Position numbers and translations under genes: made by a program. From DATARH01 sp963773625 (GTDB taxonomy: Bacteria > Pseudomonadota > Alphaproteobacteria > ATCC43930 > CGMCC-115725), in NCBI GenBank assembly GCA_963773625.1, contig CAVZCJ010000013.1, positions 272,380-336,379 of the forward strand: a stretch of DNA of 64,000 nt, written 5' to 3'. Shown one piece after another: positions 62,443-64,000 of the stretch (position 1 is the first letter of the stretch; the number at the start of each line of letters is the position of its first letter). The notes below the pieces were generated by a model. The model saw nothing but the letters and a program-made list of their open reading frames with translations, was not told the origin of the DNA and ran no database searches.

Positions 62443-62451
62443 CGGGGGAGG
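62430..62451. repeat. 22-bp perfect palindrome (REP-like) between convergent genes
   Basis: CCTCCCCCGCT at 62430-62440 meets AGCGGGGGAGG at 62441-62451 with no spacer. It contains the DUF1194 stop and lies just after the ornithine decarboxylase stop, so it may end transcription from both sides. The type CCCTCCCCCGC-x-GCGGGGG is a common dispersed element in GC-rich genomes; a related CCCCCGCAAGCGGG occurs at 63793-63806. Confidence 0.65.
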
Positions 62452-62462
62452 TTGTATTCCGG

Positions 62463-63594
62463 TCAGATGCAGTACGTCCGGATCGGCGCGAAGCCGTTGA
62501 ACCCGACCGAGGCGTAGCTCGCGGTATAGGCGCCGGTCGAGAGGATCTCGACCTTGTCGCCGACCGCGAGCGACAATGGCATCCTGTACTGCGTCTTCTC
62601 ATAGAGAATGTCGGCGCTATCGCAGGTCGGCCCGGCGATCACCACGGGGCCGGAAGGCCCGTTGCGGTCCGGCGTTTCGATCCGGTACTTGATGCTCTCG
62701 TCCATCGTCTCGGCGAGACCGTTGAACTTGCCGACATCGAGATAGATCCAGCGCTTGCCGTCGCCGTCGCCCTTGTCGGAGATCAGTACGACCTCGCTCT
62801 GGATCACGCCGGCATCGCCGACCAGCGAGCGGCCGGGCTCGACGATCACTTCGGGCAGGTGATTGCCGAAATGCTTGGTCAGCGCCGTGGTCACCGCCGC
62901 CGCGTAGTTGCGCGATCGGCGACACCTCGCCGCGGTACTGCGCCGGGAACCCGCCGCCGATATTGACCATGCGCAGATTGATGTCAGCCTCGTGCGAGCA
63001 GCGAGAACATTTCGCCGCCGCGCCGATCGCGCCGTCCCACTGGTTGAGGTCGGTCTGCTGCGAGCCGACATGGAACGACACGCCATAGGGGTCGAGCCCG
63101 AAGTCGCGGGCGCGGCTCAGCAGCTTCACCGCCATCTCGGGCTGCAGCCGAACTTGCGCGACAGCGGCCAATCGGCGCCCTCGCACGACACCAGGATGCG
63201 GCAAAACACGCGCGCGCCCGGCGCGACGCGCGCCAGCTTGTCCAGCTCGGCCTCGCTGTCGAAGGCAAAGAGGCGGACCCCCGCCTCATAGGCGGCGGCG
63301 ATGTCGCGCTCCTTCTTGATCGTGTTGCCGAAGGAGAGCCGTCCGGGGTCGCCCCGTTGTCGAGGCATAGCGCGATCTCGCTCGGGCTGGCGACATCGAA
63401 GCTCGAGCCTCTCTTGGCCAGCATCGCGACGATCTCGGCGCGCCGGGTTGGCCTTCACCGCATAGTAGACGCTTGCGATCGGCAGATAGCGCCGCAGCAT
63501 GTCATAGGCCTTGCCGATCGACATCGAGATCGACGACGAGGCACGGGGTCTCGGGCACAGTTTCCGCGAGAAAACGGGAAATCTTCTTGTTCAT
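62463..63594 (-). pseudogene. Ornithine/lysine decarboxylase (PLP fold III), seven frameshifts
   Basis: Would decarboxylate ornithine to putrescine. Stitched, it is about 376 residues, normal for the eukaryotic-type ODC: MNKKISRFLAETVPETPCLVVDLDV, IASVYYAVKANP with the PLP Lys, GSSFDVASPSEIALCLD, SFGNTIKKERDIAAAYEAGVRLFAFD, YGVSFHVGSQQTDL, NIGGGFPAQYRGEV, VIVEPGRSLVGDAG, AGPTCDSADILYEK with catalytic Cys, GAYTASYASVGFNGF. The frame changes about seven times (four +1, three -1; net +1) though every conserved residue survives, which points to poor base calling rather than decay. ATG 63594; stop 62463. Confidence 0.85.
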
Positions 63595-63704
63595 CGACCG
63601 GGGATCCTTCCCGAACAGCAACCAAAACGACCAGGTCCCAGCGTCATTCCTGACCTCGATACCCACAACTTGGGGGAGATCGAGGCGGCGTTCGCTGAAA
63701 CAGA

Positions 63705-63737
63705 CGAAAAGCCGACCGAAAACGGGTAGAAACCCGT
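63705..63737 (-). terminator. Attenuator-like terminator between leader ORF and ornithine decarboxylase
   Basis: Minus strand ACGGGT (63737-63732), loop TTCT, ACCCGT (63727-63722), running into TTTT (63722-63719) and a second TTTT at 63710-63707. The stem is short (6 bp) but GC-rich and followed at once by T residues, about 110 bp before the start codon. Confidence 0.55.
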
Positions 63738-63754
63738 ATCGCGGCTGATTTTGG

Positions 63755-63865
63755 CTAGCTTAAACTGCTCGGATCGGTGACCCGGCTACCCCGCCCCCGC
63801 AAGCGGGTGCCGCGCAGGACGGCGTCAGGGCAGGGCTCTATAGCCCAGATAGGAATTGCAACCAT
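63755..63865 (-). CDS. Putative 36-residue leader peptide upstream of ornithine decarboxylase
   Basis: Starts MVAIPIWAIEPCPDAV with an excellent ribosome site (GGGAGGTCGAT) and ends ...DPSSLS at TAG 63757-63755. The second half is Arg/Gly-rich (LRGTRLRGRGSR). It overlaps the hairpin CCCGC-TT-GCGGG. Ribosome occupancy here could govern whether the downstream terminator forms. No homologue recalled; small size makes this tentative. Confidence 0.45.
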   Translation of the reverse strand: MVAIPIWAIEPCPDAVLRGTRLRGRGSRVTDPSSLS

Positions 63866-64000
63866 ATCGACCTCCCTCTCGGGACCGGCATACGGGCCGG
63901 ACTACCAAAAAGGACGCGTTACGTCGTTGCATAACCACCAAGGGCCATAGGCACGTGCGAGTGCGTCAACGGGCGGATAGATACGCGCAAATTTCTGGAT

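Larger units (their letters stand above)
63595..63900 (-). promoter_or_regulatory. Structured 5' leader of the ornithine decarboxylase gene, probable speF-type element
   Basis: On the minus strand: hairpin CCGGC-CCGTAT-GCCGG (63900-63885), hairpin TCCC-GAGA-GGGA (63884-63873) whose 3' side carries the ribosome site of a short ORF, the 36-codon ORF (63865-63755), then an attenuator-like hairpin (63737-63722) with T tract, then the gene. The speF leader family (Rfam) is known upstream of alphaproteobacterial ODC genes, and polyamine-related leader ORFs control speF elsewhere. The assignment is from layout and context, not a covariance search. Confidence 0.6.

Overview
The window looks like GC-rich chromosomal DNA of an alphaproteobacterium, most likely from the Rhodospirillales or a neighbouring order. 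This rests on gene content and order: kdsD-lptCAB-rpoN-ptsN, trmL-hemF divergent from petABC, DUF1150 next to hsp20, a DUF3035/BamF-type lipoprotein behind ileS-lspA, rplY-pth-ychF, and a probable speF-type leader in front of an ornithine decarboxylase. I see no phage, transposase, CRISPR array or rRNA. Most of the window is ordinary chromosomal backbone, with catabolic genes between housekeeping blocks.

Layout. 1-4.1 kb: acyl-CoA catabolic cluster (SnoaL-like, CaiB/BaiF CoA-transferase, SCP2-type thiolase-like protein, DUF35 zinc-ribbon/OB protein, class II aldolase). 4.2-8.0 kb: ileS-lspA-DUF3035 lipoprotein, coupled by ATGA overlaps. 8.1-19.5 kb: bifunctional aldolase/dehydrogenase, then a leftward series (alpha/beta hydrolase, secreted protein, DUF169, small secreted protein, adenylate cyclase, DUF455, bcp, glnE). 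19.6-31.1 kb: AsmA/YhdP-type envelope protein, NTF2-like protein, amidase, DjlA-like co-chaperone, a CtpA-like S41 protein that lacks its catalytic residues, and metabolic genes (ketopantoate reductase-like, CoA-transferase, methyltransferase, VOC, enolase superfamily). 31.2-38.7 kb: tRNA-Leu(CAG) with a clear promoter, ribonuclease D, LPS genes kdsD-lptC-lptA-lptB, rpoN, ptsN, DUF1150, hsp20. 38.8-47.1 kb: Tim44-like protein, hemF, trmL, petABC (bc1 complex), mtnP-mtnA and a MetE-core enzyme. 47.1-52.3 kb: the accessory patch, with short repeats, a ~105-bp direct repeat bracketing a YkoF-like gene and a methyltransferase, and a large TIR-TM-WD40(16)-Sel1 protein. 52.3-61.4 kb: AIM24, alcohol dehydrogenase, thioesterase, nucleoside transporter, VOC, ychF-pth-rplY-prs. 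61.7-64 kb: DUF1194 protein, a badly frameshifted ornithine decarboxylase, and its structured leader with a 36-codon leader ORF and an attenuator-like hairpin.

A caution applies to the whole window. At least eleven genes, including essential ileS and prs, are broken by small indels while the protein stays conserved on both sides. Nearly all are net +1, which is the pattern of insertion-biased sequencing error rather than gene decay. Frameshifted genes are therefore given as single features spanning the whole coding region.

The most interesting items are the TIR-TM-WD40-Sel1 protein with near-identical propeller blades beside a repeat-bracketed segment, the S41 pseudo-protease, the ornithine decarboxylase leader, the thiolase-like protein without a nucleophilic Cys paired with a DUF35 partner, and the LptA with two tandem modules.
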